From Aurelia coerulea (lineage: Eukaryota > Cnidaria > Scyphozoa > Semaeostomeae > Ulmaridae), in contig CM076953.1 of assembly GCA_039566865.1 (NCBI GenBank), forward strand, positions 1,240,001 to 1,304,000: a stretch of DNA of 64,000 nucleotides. The letters are read 5' to 3'. Made by a program: the position numbers and the translations under genes. The notes under the pieces are model-generated. The model was not told the origin of the DNA and ran no database searches. It was given only the letters and a program-made list of their open reading frames with translations. Positions 10,773-20,435 of this stretch are shown here, in pieces (position 1 is the stretch's first letter; the number at the start of each line of letters is the position of its first letter).

Positions 10773-11696
10773 TTAACTGTTCTGACCGATATTTGGTTTA
10801 TTAGGCCAGAAAGTTTTCCAAACTGCTTCTCGGATATCTTTACTTCTCACGTAATAAAACAAAGGATTCACCAAACAATTCGATAACTTGATAAAATTAG
10901 CCCACAATTCAATGCACACAATGTTTCTTGAAGTCCAGCACAAATTTGGATGGAGCTTTGCGTAGACCATGAGGCAAAGCAGTGGACCGTAACAAACAAT
11001 AAACATGGCGATCAGCAGAGTGAATGTGTTCGTCTTTTGCCGCACTCGCCTCTTTCGATCATCTTCCGTACAACTCACAAATTCTACAACGGCATTCTTC
11101 TTTTGCCTTATAACAGCATAAATGTTCACGTAACTGAAAATCATTATCGTTATCGTTGCACCTAAATACATCCCTCGCAGAATCGACATCCCGTTTGAAT
11201 AGGCGAAGGCGTATTCCAAAAAGACTACGAATGCCCATAACAAAAACAGCACAATCCCAGCAAAGATATGACTTCTGCAAGTTGCATATGCTTGGTACTT
11301 GAAGGAGTGACAAATAGCTGTATATCTGTCAATTGATATCAGGGTAGTATTGAACAACGACAATCCACTACAGAAATAAAACGATTTGTACATTGCTGAT
11401 CGGACTGTTATATCGACAATTCCCCTTGCTTGCACGAGTATGAAATAGGCAAGAATTAAAGGCTGTGCTACATATCCAACTAGCATATCGCCGAAACATA
11501 GTGCACCCAAAAGCATGTTTGAAGGATTGTGCAAAAGACGTTTCTTGATCAAAGTTATCATGAAAATGCTGTTGCCAGTTATTGTAAGAATTGCCAGGAG
11601 GAAGTCAACGACTAAGAAAATTGTAATATTTATTGATGCAATTCCTTGATAAGTTGAGAGTGATACTGAGCAGTTAGCATCTTGAGTGCCTGCCAT
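10773..11696 (-). CDS. Class A (rhodopsin-like) G-protein-coupled receptor, orphan
   Basis: Predicted plasma-membrane receptor of 307 aa in a single exon, with seven hydrophobic segments. Class A landmarks are in order: GN at 41-42 in TM1, LCFGD with Asp70 in TM2, DRY at 123-125 ending TM3, Trp154 in TM4, CYGP at 235-238 in TM6, and NPLFY at 277-281 in TM7. A basic loop (DDRKRRVRQK, 212-221) precedes TM6, as expected for G-protein contact. The N-terminus is short with N-glycosylation sites (NCS at 8, NIT at 23). The usual TM3 disulfide cysteine about 25 residues before Arg124 appears to be missing. I chose the ATG at 11696 for its strong context (A at -3, G at +4). An in-frame ATG at 11708 is weaker, and the frame stays open further upstream without ATG. 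The ligand cannot be told from the sequence. Intronless receptors of this kind are common in cnidarians. Confidence 0.85.
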   Translation of the reverse strand: MAGTQDANCSVSLSTYQGIASINITIFLVVDFLLAILTITGNSIFMITLIKKRLLHNPSNMLLGALCFGDMLVGYVAQPLILAYFILVQARGIVDITVRSAMYKSFYFCSGLSLFNTTLISIDRYTAICHSFKYQAYATCRSHIFAGIVLFLLWAFVVFLEYAFAYSNGMSILRGMYLGATITIMIFSYVNIYAVIRQKKNAVVEFVSCTEDDRKRRVRQKTNTFTLLIAMFIVCYGPLLCLMVYAKLHPNLCWTSRNIVCIELWANFIKLSNCLVNPLFYYVRSKDIREAVWKTFWPNKPNIGQNS

Positions 11697-11954
11697 CCTA
11701 AATTTCATATATTGTAGCGAGACAAACCCTTTTGCCACAAACTTCCCAAGATTCTGAAATGAAACTGGATGTACCAAGGCACCATTGAAACGTTGACGCT
11801 ACCTCCGTGTAGCCATTTTCAAGCGATTCCTGTTGTGTGTCACTGACGATAAGATGTAGTTTTCTTATGATTTGCTAAATCTTCTTAAGTAGCGGCAGAA
11901 AGAGTCACAACATCAGCTTACCATCAAGAAATTCTACGTACTTGGTAGACTTAG

Positions 11955-12120
11955 GCACCTATTCTAAGAAAGAATCTGAATCGAACGATATTTTGATTCA
12001 CTTTGTAGAATTTTCGAATGTGCAGACAAGTGATAGAGCTCTAGCTCTAACGCCACTCAATCGAGCCTTGCGTATAAAAATGTATAAAAATATCGTTCGA
12101 TCGGGACCCTTCAAGGAAAG
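11955..12120 (-). mobile_element. Diverged copy of the 175-bp AGCTAAAAGG MITE
   Basis: Reverse-oriented relative to 10506. Landmarks are CTTTGTAGAATTTTCGAATG, GTGATAGAGCT, ACTCAATCGAGCC and TATCGTTCGATC. The terminal repeats are degraded. It lies about 260 bp upstream of the receptor start codon. Confidence 0.7.
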
Positions 12121-12835
12121 TTTAGCCTCAATGATAAGTTTCCTTTCACAAGAATGTTGTAACTCTTCTGATCCATCTAATCGATGAGCAAATCTTAACT
12201 TAATCTGAACATTAAATTAAATTACTCAAGTTTTAATTTATGTGACGAGGAGAAAACGAAATTTCTATTCCGGAGGTTTGTTAACAGCAAATCCTAAAGA
12301 AATAAAAACTGCTAGAATCCTAACTCATATTTCATGCTGTCCTGCAGCCGTCTAAGAAACATTATTATTCTGGAGGTGCAGTCGAGCCAAATAATGTTGA
12401 TTTCTGAAGTTTTATGTTTTAATTAGATAAGCTATAATGACCAACTGTTTGCAACCCAGGGTCCTTTGCGGGCGCGCTGCAATTTCAGACGGTGTAAAAG
12501 ACAAGTTTTGTTGTGGCGGAAAATATACAGGGTGTCCCAAAACAATTGTGCCCTGTTAGCCTGAAGATTGCGACAAAATGGCAAAAGATTATCGTCAAAC
12601 TTTTATATGATGTTGTTCTTCAGATGTTCAAATAAAGTTTGCCGTCATCCCCCTAAAAACCTGTTCAAAAATGATGGCGATATGAACCTCAGAAGACAGA
12701 ATTTGCATGATGACTGAAACCAGCAGTCGGCCATTTTGTCTTCCTATTTTGCAGCTATAAATAGCTTCATGTCAAGCAAGAAATAGCTTCTGTAAGGTAA
12801 GAAATAGCTTCTGTAAGGTAAGAAATAGTTGAACT
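12121..12835. other. Unassigned, with a 21-bp repeat and a mariner-like end motif
   Basis: ACAGGGTGTCCCAAAACAAT at 12529 resembles the terminal motif of some mariner elements, but no partner end was found. Near 12777-12830 the unit GAAATAGCTTCTGTAAGGTAA is repeated two to three times. No gene recognised. Confidence 0.4.
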
Positions 12836-14205
12836 CTTCATTCATTTTCATTTTTCATAATTTTTACACGGTAGCCCCATCAATGTAGAGGACTGCTTTA
12901 CAGGGTCAAACTTTACAATATTATTAATTAACTAAAAAGAAATTGACTAAAAATAACTTCTATAGTTACAATGTAAGAATGAAAAATTAATAGAGTTAGG
13001 CGGACAAGGCAAATCACTCCTCGGCCTACTTTTAAAAATGCTAAGGGAGGGTGCTTGTTTGACATCCAAAGGCAATTCATTCCAAGTCTTTGTACCCCGG
13101 AAAGATATAGCTTTCTGCCCACTGCAAGTTTTCATCCTTGGAACAAGGACATCGGCAGTGGCATTGGGCAAACTACTTCTGATTTCACGCGCAGAATTTT
13201 AATTGAAAAGGTTTAAAAGATAGCCGGGTGCAAGACCTGATAATGCTTCGTATGTCATAGCAGCTGTCTCGTTTTTTATCATATCCGTAACTGTTGGCCA
13301 ATTTAGTTCCTTGCTCAAATTTGAGCCGGATACATCATAGCTGCTATTGGTCACAATTCTTGCATCTCGATTTTGCAGTTTTTGTATGGTTTGCAATCTG
13401 GTTTCAATGCAGCCTTTCCAAACAGAACAGCAGTAACGGAAATGTGGCTCTACGATGCTATGATACATTTTGATTAAGGTATCCTTAGGTACGAATTGTG
13501 GGCATATTTAAAAAATCCTAGAGCACTAGATATTTTCCTACATAATAATAATTTCGTGTTCTGATCCCAAGCAAGGCTATCATCAAGTTGGACTCCTAAA
13601 TATTTACATTTTTAACGATGTCAATTTCAGCACCATCAATAACAAATGATGGGGTCTCTTCTTTATTGTCAGCAATCTTTTTTAGGTTTGGTCGAGAACC
13701 TGCAACCATCGCCTATGTCTTTATGAAATTTAGTGACAGTTTGTTCCCCTGTAACCATTCCTTAGCCGATCGAAATCGCTATTAATTGTAGCATTCTAAT
13801 CGTTTGTATTTTGCGCAGAATGTGAAATACTTGTGTGGTTCTCTTGAAGGCTACATAATTTTTCCTCTATTGGTTTAGGATTTACGATGATTTAAATGTT
13901 TTCAAAATTTTCCATCAATTTTTTCAAAAATATCTAAATTGACAAAAATCAAGATATCAAAAAATTTCCACGGCAGATTTACAGCAAAGTACCATAAATT
14001 CCTTTCAAGCCATTCAATGCAAAAAAAATGTCATAGAATTTTACACCCACCTTTTTTGAAAGTTTTGAGCCCTATGCTCCGTTGTCCTTATTTAGATACC
14101 AACCGTCAGTGCTGTTTAACAAACAAGTAACCACAGAGTGCAGAGACCTGAAGCCAGACTGCCCCCAGACTGGTCTGAGGAGAAAAGGAGCTTGTCTTTA
14201 TCCAA

Positions 14206-14245
14206 GTATTCGTAAACCTGGTTATAACCAGGTTTTCGAATACTC
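14206..14245. repeat. Hairpin-forming inverted repeat inside the LINE remnant
   Basis: AAACCTGGTTATAACCAGGTTT is flanked by AGTATTCG on the left and CGAATACT on the right, so about 19 bp on each side pair with one mismatch. The centre is between 14224 and 14225. Confidence 0.7.
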
Positions 14246-14624
14246 TAGACAAGAAAGGGAGAACCGATATTGGTCTGTAATTAGAGGGATCATGTTTTTG
14301 GCCACTTTTGAATATTGGGGCAACTCTTGCAACCTTCCATGAATCGGGACAGCTCTCAGTTGCTAGATATAGATAACAAATGTCGCAAAGGGACTCAGCT
14401 ATGACCGGGAGACCAGCTTTCAGAAAGAAATTAGCAAGCAATACCATAAGTACCAAATCCCATCGATGACTTGAATTTGCCTAAAGCCTTTTCAACCTGC
14501 CGAATACTTATCGGCGGGAAATGAAACTGGGATCCTTCTTGGTTAAAGGGCATATGTCATGAAGCTGATTGGTTCATCCAATACAATTCTCCCTATTGTT
14601 TATTACAAAGCACAGGATCGAGGC

Positions 14625-14650
14625 TGAATTTTCATTGCAATGAAAATTCA
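14625..14650. repeat. Perfect 26-bp palindrome
   Basis: Thirteen bases on each side of the centre (14637/14638, TTGCAA core) are perfectly complementary. Function unknown; it lies within the LINE remnant. Confidence 0.75.
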
Positions 14651-15140
14651 TGAAACAGAAATAAAAGTCACGAAACAATGAAATTCCACTCCAAACTTGT
14701 TTGTTGTATTAACCAATTGCTAATGTGACATATGTGCTTTAACTGAATATTCATTCTCTAACAGAGGATTTCTCTTGTGTGGTATTTTACTGAGAGGTTG
14801 TTGTCAACATTGCAGAAAAGTTCATTCATTTTTTTCACAGATTTTATGTTTTTAACCTGGTTAGTAACTTTCCTGTACTTTTAAGATTGCCCTGATAAGA
14901 GGTAATCTTCTTTGTACAAAAATCACGTTTCAACTGTCTATATGCTTGCTGTAGAATTTCAGTTTTTGGAACGCAGTGCTTGCTTACGAAGCTTATCGCA
15001 ACTGGCAGACAACTTCCGAAACTCTTTTGTAAGCCAAGAGGAAATCTTTCGGACACCCGTTATATCGTTTATCGTGCAAAGGAGCATGCATGCTGACGAC
15101 ACTGTAGTGGAAACAATACCCTTCCAATCAACCATAGGCT

Positions 15141-15973
15141 AGCCTGCGTACTGACTCAACTATCCTAAAGTCTACACATAGGATAGATTATCAGCTATGA
15201 AGCTTACTCCGGTAACTGTAACTCTCTGATGATTATCAGAATTTTCACGAGAGTTATGACATTAAAGGCTGCTGTTTCATTTCAAAAACTTCCTAAAATT
15301 AACACCCCTTACGAAACCACAAGTATATGAAACGCTTACCAGAATCACATACCGCTCGCTGAACTCTTTCGAACGATATCTGGTTTGCATTATTTTGGAA
15401 AATAATCGTAGTTCTATGGCGAAAAACAGTTTTACTGCACATAATTTTTGGTTGTACCTTAGTGACAAAATTTAGACTACGAAGCAGGTTTGTGACATCT
15501 GCCAAATTAACCATGAATATTTCCCAATACAACCATTTAAAACAGTCGTTCTCTGTGTCGGTTGATAAAATATTGCACAAGAGAAGCAACCATATCTCAC
15601 ATTCTCACATCGCCTTGATTAAATCTAGATTCATGCTGGCAAAATCTGTGTTAGTGGAATGGCTGTTGAGATGAAATGAAGAAGACATATCTCTACTTCG
15701 TTATTCCTGCATTTCAGTAGGCATTAAGGGGGTTACGACAGGAATAAAGAGGATCAAAGCGAACATTTCGAAAGATTCATTCGAAAATTGTTTTTGTCAT
15801 GTCATATGGTTTGCTCTTGTTCAGGTTTGACCACAATACAATGCTACTTTTGACCATAATGCAGTACTTGGACAGTCAGGGATGCTTTGAATAGCGGTTA
15901 ATTTCTTCGCAATTCAAGAAAGCTAAAGTCTGCAAATACTAGATCCCCGCCCTTAATGGCTTGCCTGTTGGCA
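15141..15973. other. Unassigned, no gene recognised
   Basis: Unique AT-rich sequence. Open frames of up to 96 codons overlap on both strands with no recognised domain. Confidence 0.4.
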
Positions 15974-16345
15974 GGCTCTCTCCCCTTTCCTCCCCCCTCC
16001 CCCCCCCCGTATTGATCAAGAGCGAGACTTGGAGCAAGTCCAGCTGACTCTTTGACAGGACAGGAGGCTCTCTCCCCTTTCCTCCCCCCTCCCCCCCCGT
16101 ATTGATCAAGAGCGAGACTTGGAGCAAGTCCAGCTGACTCTTTGACAGGACAGGAGGCTCTCTCCCCTTTCCTCCCCCCTCCCCCCCCCCCCCGTATTGA
16201 TCAAGAGCGAGACTTGGAGCAAGTCCAGCTGACTCTTTGACAGGACAGGAGGCTCTCTCCCCTTTCCTCCCCCCTCCCCCCCCCCCCCCGTATTGATCAA
16301 GAGCGAGACTTGGAGCAAGTCCAGCTGACTCTTTGACAGGACAGG
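15974..16345. repeat. C-rich minisatellite, four units of 90-96 bp
   Basis: Each unit has GGCTCTCTCCCCTTTCCTCC, a run of C of varying length, CGTATTGATCAAGAGCGAGA, CTTGGAGCAAGTCCAGCTGA and CTCTTTGACAGGACAGGA. Unit starts are at 15974, 16066, 16156 and 16251. Units differ mainly in poly-C length, which points to slippage. The ATTGATC-AGAGCGAGAC-GGAGCAAGTCCA part is shared with the element at 20771-21066. Confidence 0.9.
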
Positions 16346-16405
16346 AACGAAGAATTTCTTCCTCCTTTCAATTGTTATCTCACAGAGTTTGCACAAAAGG
16401 CTACA

Positions 16406-17910
16406 GATGTCGTGTTGGGCCGCATGCTCGTGGACCATGGCCGAAACCTCCAAGCAAAGAAGACAAAAGGAACCCGTGAATATTTTTCTAAATTTTACCT
16501 ACCTTCATAAAACGCAACCAGAACAAAAACCGCTTGAAACTTCCCGATTCTTTGGGAAGAAATCTACTCTCCAAAACCGTCACGGGTTTCTTTTGTCTTC
16601 TTCGCTTATTCGCCGTCTGAGAACTTCTTGGTTAAATCCAACCTTACCAACCGTAAACAGTTCTGTAGGGTCAATGGTGTTGACTCAGACTTTGGGGATA
16701 TAGAAGTTGGTGTGCCACAAGGCTCATGTCTTGGTCCCTTACTTTTCCTGATCTATATCAATGATCTCCCACAAGCTGTCCGAGATTCCACAGTGTCCAT
16801 GTTTGCTGATGATACCAGTGTATGCCACCAGTGCAATGATTTGACTCAGCTGACTGAGGCTATTAACAACGATCTTAGGCAACTAGACACTTGGCTCCAA
16901 GGCAACAAACTTTCTTTGAATGTTGCAAAAACTCATGCCATGCTTGTTTGCACCAAACAGAAACATGCCACTCTCAAAACTCGGAATGAAGACTTGAAAT
17001 TGAAAATTCGTGAAAATGAACTGCAAGTTGTTGAAAAAACGAAATACCTTGGTGTACAAATTGACTGCTCTTTGGACTGGAAAGAACAAATCAAGGCGGT
17101 CTCTGCCAAGGTTTCCAGGGCAGTAGGCTTTTTGAAGCATGCCAAATCATTCCTACCAAGAGAATCGCTGAAAACTCTCTACACGGGTATTGTGGAGCCC
17201 CACTTTCGATACTGTTGCTCTGTTTAGGGATGTGCAGGTTCAACTGAAATTAATCAGTTGCAAAAACTTCAGAATCGCGCTGCTAGAATTGTAACAAACA
17301 GCTGCTACGACACCGCAGGCAGACCACTTATTGAAGGGCTGGGTTGGAAGACCATTCAGCAACTCATTAAAAATGATTCTGGAACAATGGTCTTCAAATC
17401 CCTCAATGGATTGGCTCCGCAGTACTTGAGTAGCCTTTTCATAAGAAACTCAGCATGCTCCTCCCGTATCCTCCGCAATACAAACACGGACCTGAGGCTA
17501 CCTTTGAAAAAAATAGCAAACGGTCAAAAATGTTTTTCTTTCAGAGGAGCGCAGTTATGGAATAGCCTCTCAGCTGAGTCAAAGCAAGCACCCACCGTTA
17601 GCTTATTTAAGCAGACGATATAGGGTTTCTTCTTTTTTTTCTTTTAATAAACATTAGATATTGTAAATAGATTTTTAGATTGTGAAATAGGCTTAGATTT
17701 TTAGATTCTGATGTTTTTATATTAATCATTTTTGTAATTTAGTTTAGTTTTAATTTATGGGAGGGCCCCTTGAAAATCAGCACTTCTGCTGAAGGGCTAC
17801 CCTCCCCGTTAGATAAATAAATCAAATCAAATCAAATCAAATCGGTCCGTAAAAATGAGGCTTTGGAGGTTTCGGCCACGGGCCACGAGCATGCGGCCAA
17901 AGACGACATC
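16406..17910. mobile_element. Inverted-repeat DNA element split by a LINE insertion
   Basis: The outer arms at 16406-16454 and 17862-17910 are inverted copies (GGCCGCATGCTCGTGG and GGCCGAAACCTCCAA on the left; their reverse complements on the right). A second inverted pair sits inside: AGACAAAAGGAACCCGTGA at 16461-16479 and TCACGGGTTTCTTTTGTCT at 16580. The right-arm sequence resumes after the LINE at 17844 (GGTCCGTAAAAATGAGG). The related element at 41798-42515 shows that CCGTCTGA and the GGTC segment are normally adjacent. The left arm lacks a block of about 35 bp present on the right. Confidence 0.75.
16621..17843 (+). pseudogene. 5'-truncated LINE reverse transcriptase with one nonsense codon
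   Basis: The frame 16628-17623 encodes the C-terminal half of a non-LTR reverse transcriptase. It holds the VPQGSCLGPLLFLIYINDLP block, the catalytic FADD motif (the Y/F-A-D-D active site), the thumb KYLGVQIDCSLDW, then HFRYCCSV and LQNRAARIVTNS, and a C-terminal FSFRGAQLWNSL. A single TAG at 17225-17227 interrupts it where the related copy at 13468 has Trp (CCSVW), consistent with a one-base change. The reading frame is otherwise open to 17623, so the copy is fairly young. The 3' UTR ends in AAATC repeats at 17818-17843, a microsatellite tail typical of several LINE clades. It cannot be autonomous because the endonuclease and RT fingers are missing. Confidence 0.9.
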
Positions 17911-18154
17911 GGACTTCTATGAAGAATTTTGCTGCAAGATGAGCAGCCTGACAGGCACTTCACGCATTTGCTGCTAGATTCATGCAAGGACACTCATCAA
18001 TCGATTTGCAAAGAGCAACGAAGGAAATGATTCAGAAGATAATTTAGGAGTTGCATACTTTCAAGGATTTGTTTCTGTCTCGGATTTTCATTCAGACGAC
18101 CTACAGTGAACACAAAGGACGACCAGGGATCAAGCGCTATTCTCATTCGCCACA

Positions 18155-18605
18155 GCCTTTAGACGATCAAAGCTGGACACAGAGAAACAATCAAGGGCTT
18201 AACGTGCGCTAATTTGTCCCAGTTTAAAACTTGATACGGTTTTGCTGCAGGCTACCACTAGAGGATCGAAACTGGGCATAGAGAACAGCTGAGGGACTAA
18301 GCGTGCCCTAATTTGTCAGAGTTTAAAACTTGATACGGTTTTGCTGCTGATTGCCATTGCAGGACTTAAACTGGACATAGAGAAAAGCTAAGGGACTAAG
18401 CCTGCCCTAATTTGTCAGAATTAAAACTTGATACGGTTTTGCTGCTGATTGCCATTGCAGGACTTAAACTGGACATAGAGAACAGCTGAGGGACTAAGCC
18501 TGCCCTAATTTGTCAGAATTAAAACTTGATACGGTTTTGCTGCTGATTGCCATTGCAGGACTTAAACTGGGCATAGAGAAGCAACCTCAGCCTGCCCTAA
18601 TTATC
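18155..18605. repeat. 98-bp tandem repeat in front of the second receptor gene
   Basis: The landmark TTGATACGGTTTTGCTGC occurs at 18231, 18330, 18428 and 18526 (spacing 99, 98, 98). Each unit also has GACATAGAGAA, GGGACTAAGC and TGCCCTAATTTGTCAGA. Later units are nearly identical and the first is more diverged. The array ends about 60 bp before the receptor ATG, so it falls in the 5' UTR or promoter. Confidence 0.9.
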
Positions 18606-18663
18606 GCTGCTTAACCTTCATACGACTTTCCTGCTTTGATAAACAAACACAAGAATTACTGCA

Positions 18664-19653
18664 ATGTTAAATATTTCTTCAACTGACATGGACTATTTGT
18701 ACAATATAACCTGTAATGGCCTGTTCGACGGAGCTCTTAAAAAGTCTTCGTTCGTTACAACGAAAGCATTCATGAATGCTTCGTTAGTTATAGGCTCCAT
18801 TGACTGCATCGCCGCTTTACCGACAATCATCGCCAATCTCACACTCATAGTGGCGATAATTCGAACGAAGTCGCTTCGTACCACAACAAACTTTATCCTA
18901 ACGAATTTATTGCTGCTTAGCACCATCATCGGGCTTCTCGTCCTTCCCATATATGGCTCACTCGTCATCTTAATGGGAAAAGGGAGATACTTATGTGATT
19001 TGAATCTTCTTACGGGCATAATTGGCGGATCAATAAATCTTGTCTCTCTTTCGACAGTCACGTTTTTGAGTTACGAGCGTCATGTTGCGATTTTCAACAC
19101 TTACGGCTACGACTCGAAAATTACCAAAAAGAAAACTGTCGTAATTCAGTTATTCTTCTGTATCGTTTGGCCCACAATGTTCATAATTCTACACATTAAA
19201 ATTCTAACAAGGATTTCTATGAGTATTATTGCCATCGCCATAATTTCAGCTTTCATCTTTACTGTCGTCGTGAATATCAAGATATTTCTTCAAGTGCGCA
19301 GAATGCAAAAACAACAACCACAAATTCAAATTGGAGGCGAGGCTGCCACTGCTCAAACGGAAATGCTCAAGAGGGAGCATCGCTTGTTTAAGTTCGCTGT
19401 TTCCATCATATTTTTCCAAGTTCTTTGCCTGTTACCAAGTGTCATCTATAACGGTGCATTCGTCAAGCAAACAACGTCATCAATATCCAGCAAAACCAGT
19501 CATCAGATTCTTAAAGCCGCTAGTGATAGTATCTTCCTACTTCATGCAACTTTTAGCCCGTACTTATATGCATGGCAGTCACCGGCGATTCGCCGAGCTG
19601 TGATTCGTGTACTGAAGTGTCGAGCAACCAATCAAGTCGTGCCAATGGAGTGA
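18664..19653 (+). CDS. Divergent class A GPCR-like receptor
   Basis: Predicted seven-pass membrane protein of 329 aa in one exon. The N-terminus has N-glycosylation sites (NIS at 3, NIT at 14, NAS at 38). The class A fold is recognisable but key motifs are altered. TM1 has AN (57-58) in place of GN. TM2 has no Asp (LLLLSTIIGLL). The TM3 end is ERH (138-140) in place of DRY. TM4 keeps WP (169-170) and TM6 keeps the Pro (LLPS, 256-259). TM7 has SPYLY (298-302) for NPxxY. Cys111 could be the TM3 disulfide cysteine. Loss of the TM2 Asp and of NPxxY Asn removes the usual sodium site and may shift activation, which is inference. The ATG at 18664 is the first in frame after the upstream repeat. The end of this frame is copied downstream (see 19561-19917). 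Ligand unknown. Confidence 0.75.
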   Translation: MLNISSTDMDYLYNITCNGLFDGALKKSSFVTTKAFMNASLVIGSIDCIAALPTIIANLTLIVAIIRTKSLRTTTNFILTNLLLLSTIIGLLVLPIYGSLVILMGKGRYLCDLNLLTGIIGGSINLVSLSTVTFLSYERHVAIFNTYGYDSKITKKKTVVIQLFFCIVWPTMFIILHIKILTRISMSIIAIAIISAFIFTVVVNIKIFLQVRRMQKQQPQIQIGGEAATAQTEMLKREHRLFKFAVSIIFFQVLCLLPSVIYNGAFVKQTTSSISSKTSHQILKAASDSIFLLHATFSPYLYAWQSPAIRRAVIRVLKCRATNQVVPME

Positions 19654-19917
19654 AATGACGCAGTAGCAAAGATTTTAAAACCATTAGTGGCAGTGTCTTG
19701 TGCGTTTGTGCATCTTTCAGCCCGTATTTATATGCATGGCAGTCACCGGCGATTCGCCGAGCTGTGATTCGTGTACTGAAATGTCGAGCAACCAATGAAG
19801 TCGTGCCAATGGAGTGAAATGACGCAGTAGCAGAGATTTTAAAACCATTAGTGGCAGTGTCTTGTGCGTTTGTGCATCTTTCAGCCCGTACTTATATGCA
19901 TGGCAGTCACCACTATC
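19561..19917 (+). repeat. 164-bp tandem copies of the receptor's 3' end
   Basis: TACTTATATGCATGGCAGTC from TM7 of the receptor gene recurs at 19725 and 19889, exactly 164 bp apart each time. The second copy carries the whole tail including the VPME-stop codons (TGCCAATGGAGTGA) and shows a Gln-to-Glu codon change (AATCAAG to AATGAAG). The third stops after GCATGGCAGTCACC. Lacking TM1-6, the extra copies are not receptors. Confidence 0.9.
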
Positions 19918-20435
19918 ATTATAGCTAGCGACAAGAAAATCCTTTAAGATATTTCATAAATGAACATTTCATTGGCGGATTAAAACGTTGAGCTTTGTGA
20001 AAAGGTTGGACGCTAATAGCTACAAATGTCAAAATCCATCCAGTGCACACATGGATTTAGCATTTTTGCTACAAAAGACAACGTGCTAATGGTTAGCACT
20101 TTGCAAAGTATTGTGATGGCAAAACTACATTTTTAGAAGAAAAGAATCGCCTAGTTCCATCGTTTTCAAACAAAATATTTCGTTCTGGCCAGCAATTGAT
20201 GCAACCACACTTACCCTCTACGTGTCCACAATAGCAAAATTCACGGAGAAGAAACTTTTGAACCATAACAAGAGACAATTCTGAATTTAGTTCTTCCTAA
20301 AATCAATTTCACAAGGAGCATTTCATCATCAACATACACCAATGTGTAAGTTGTCATAAACAATGTCACAAAGATATCTTTATAAAATTCTAACCTTTTA
20401 CATAGTTCTTGTATTACATGGGTAACAGGACACAC

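Larger units (their letters stand above)
12836..15140 (-). pseudogene. Degraded LINE (non-LTR retrotransposon) ORF2
   Basis: Read on the minus strand, the order is that of a LINE reverse transcriptase. 14456-14106 holds the finger region with SWKVARVAPIFKSG and NYRPISVLP. 13860-13490 holds broken palm/thumb remnants. 13468-13199 holds the segment IVEPHFRYCCSVWKGC...LQNRDARIV. 13171-12928 holds the C-terminal KAISFRGTKTWNELP. The frame is broken several times, and the catalytic FADD block was not found intact. The 3' end lies near 12836 with a short A-rich AAAATGAAAATGAATGAA tail. It is the same broad family as the copy at 16621-17843, with which it shares HFRYCCSV and GLAP motifs. Non-functional. 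Confidence 0.8.

Noticed and set aside
11697..11777. N-terminal extension of the first GPCR by 27 codons
   Set aside because: The extension begins at a TTG, not an ATG. The ATG at 11696 has the better context and gives a normal short receptor N-terminus.
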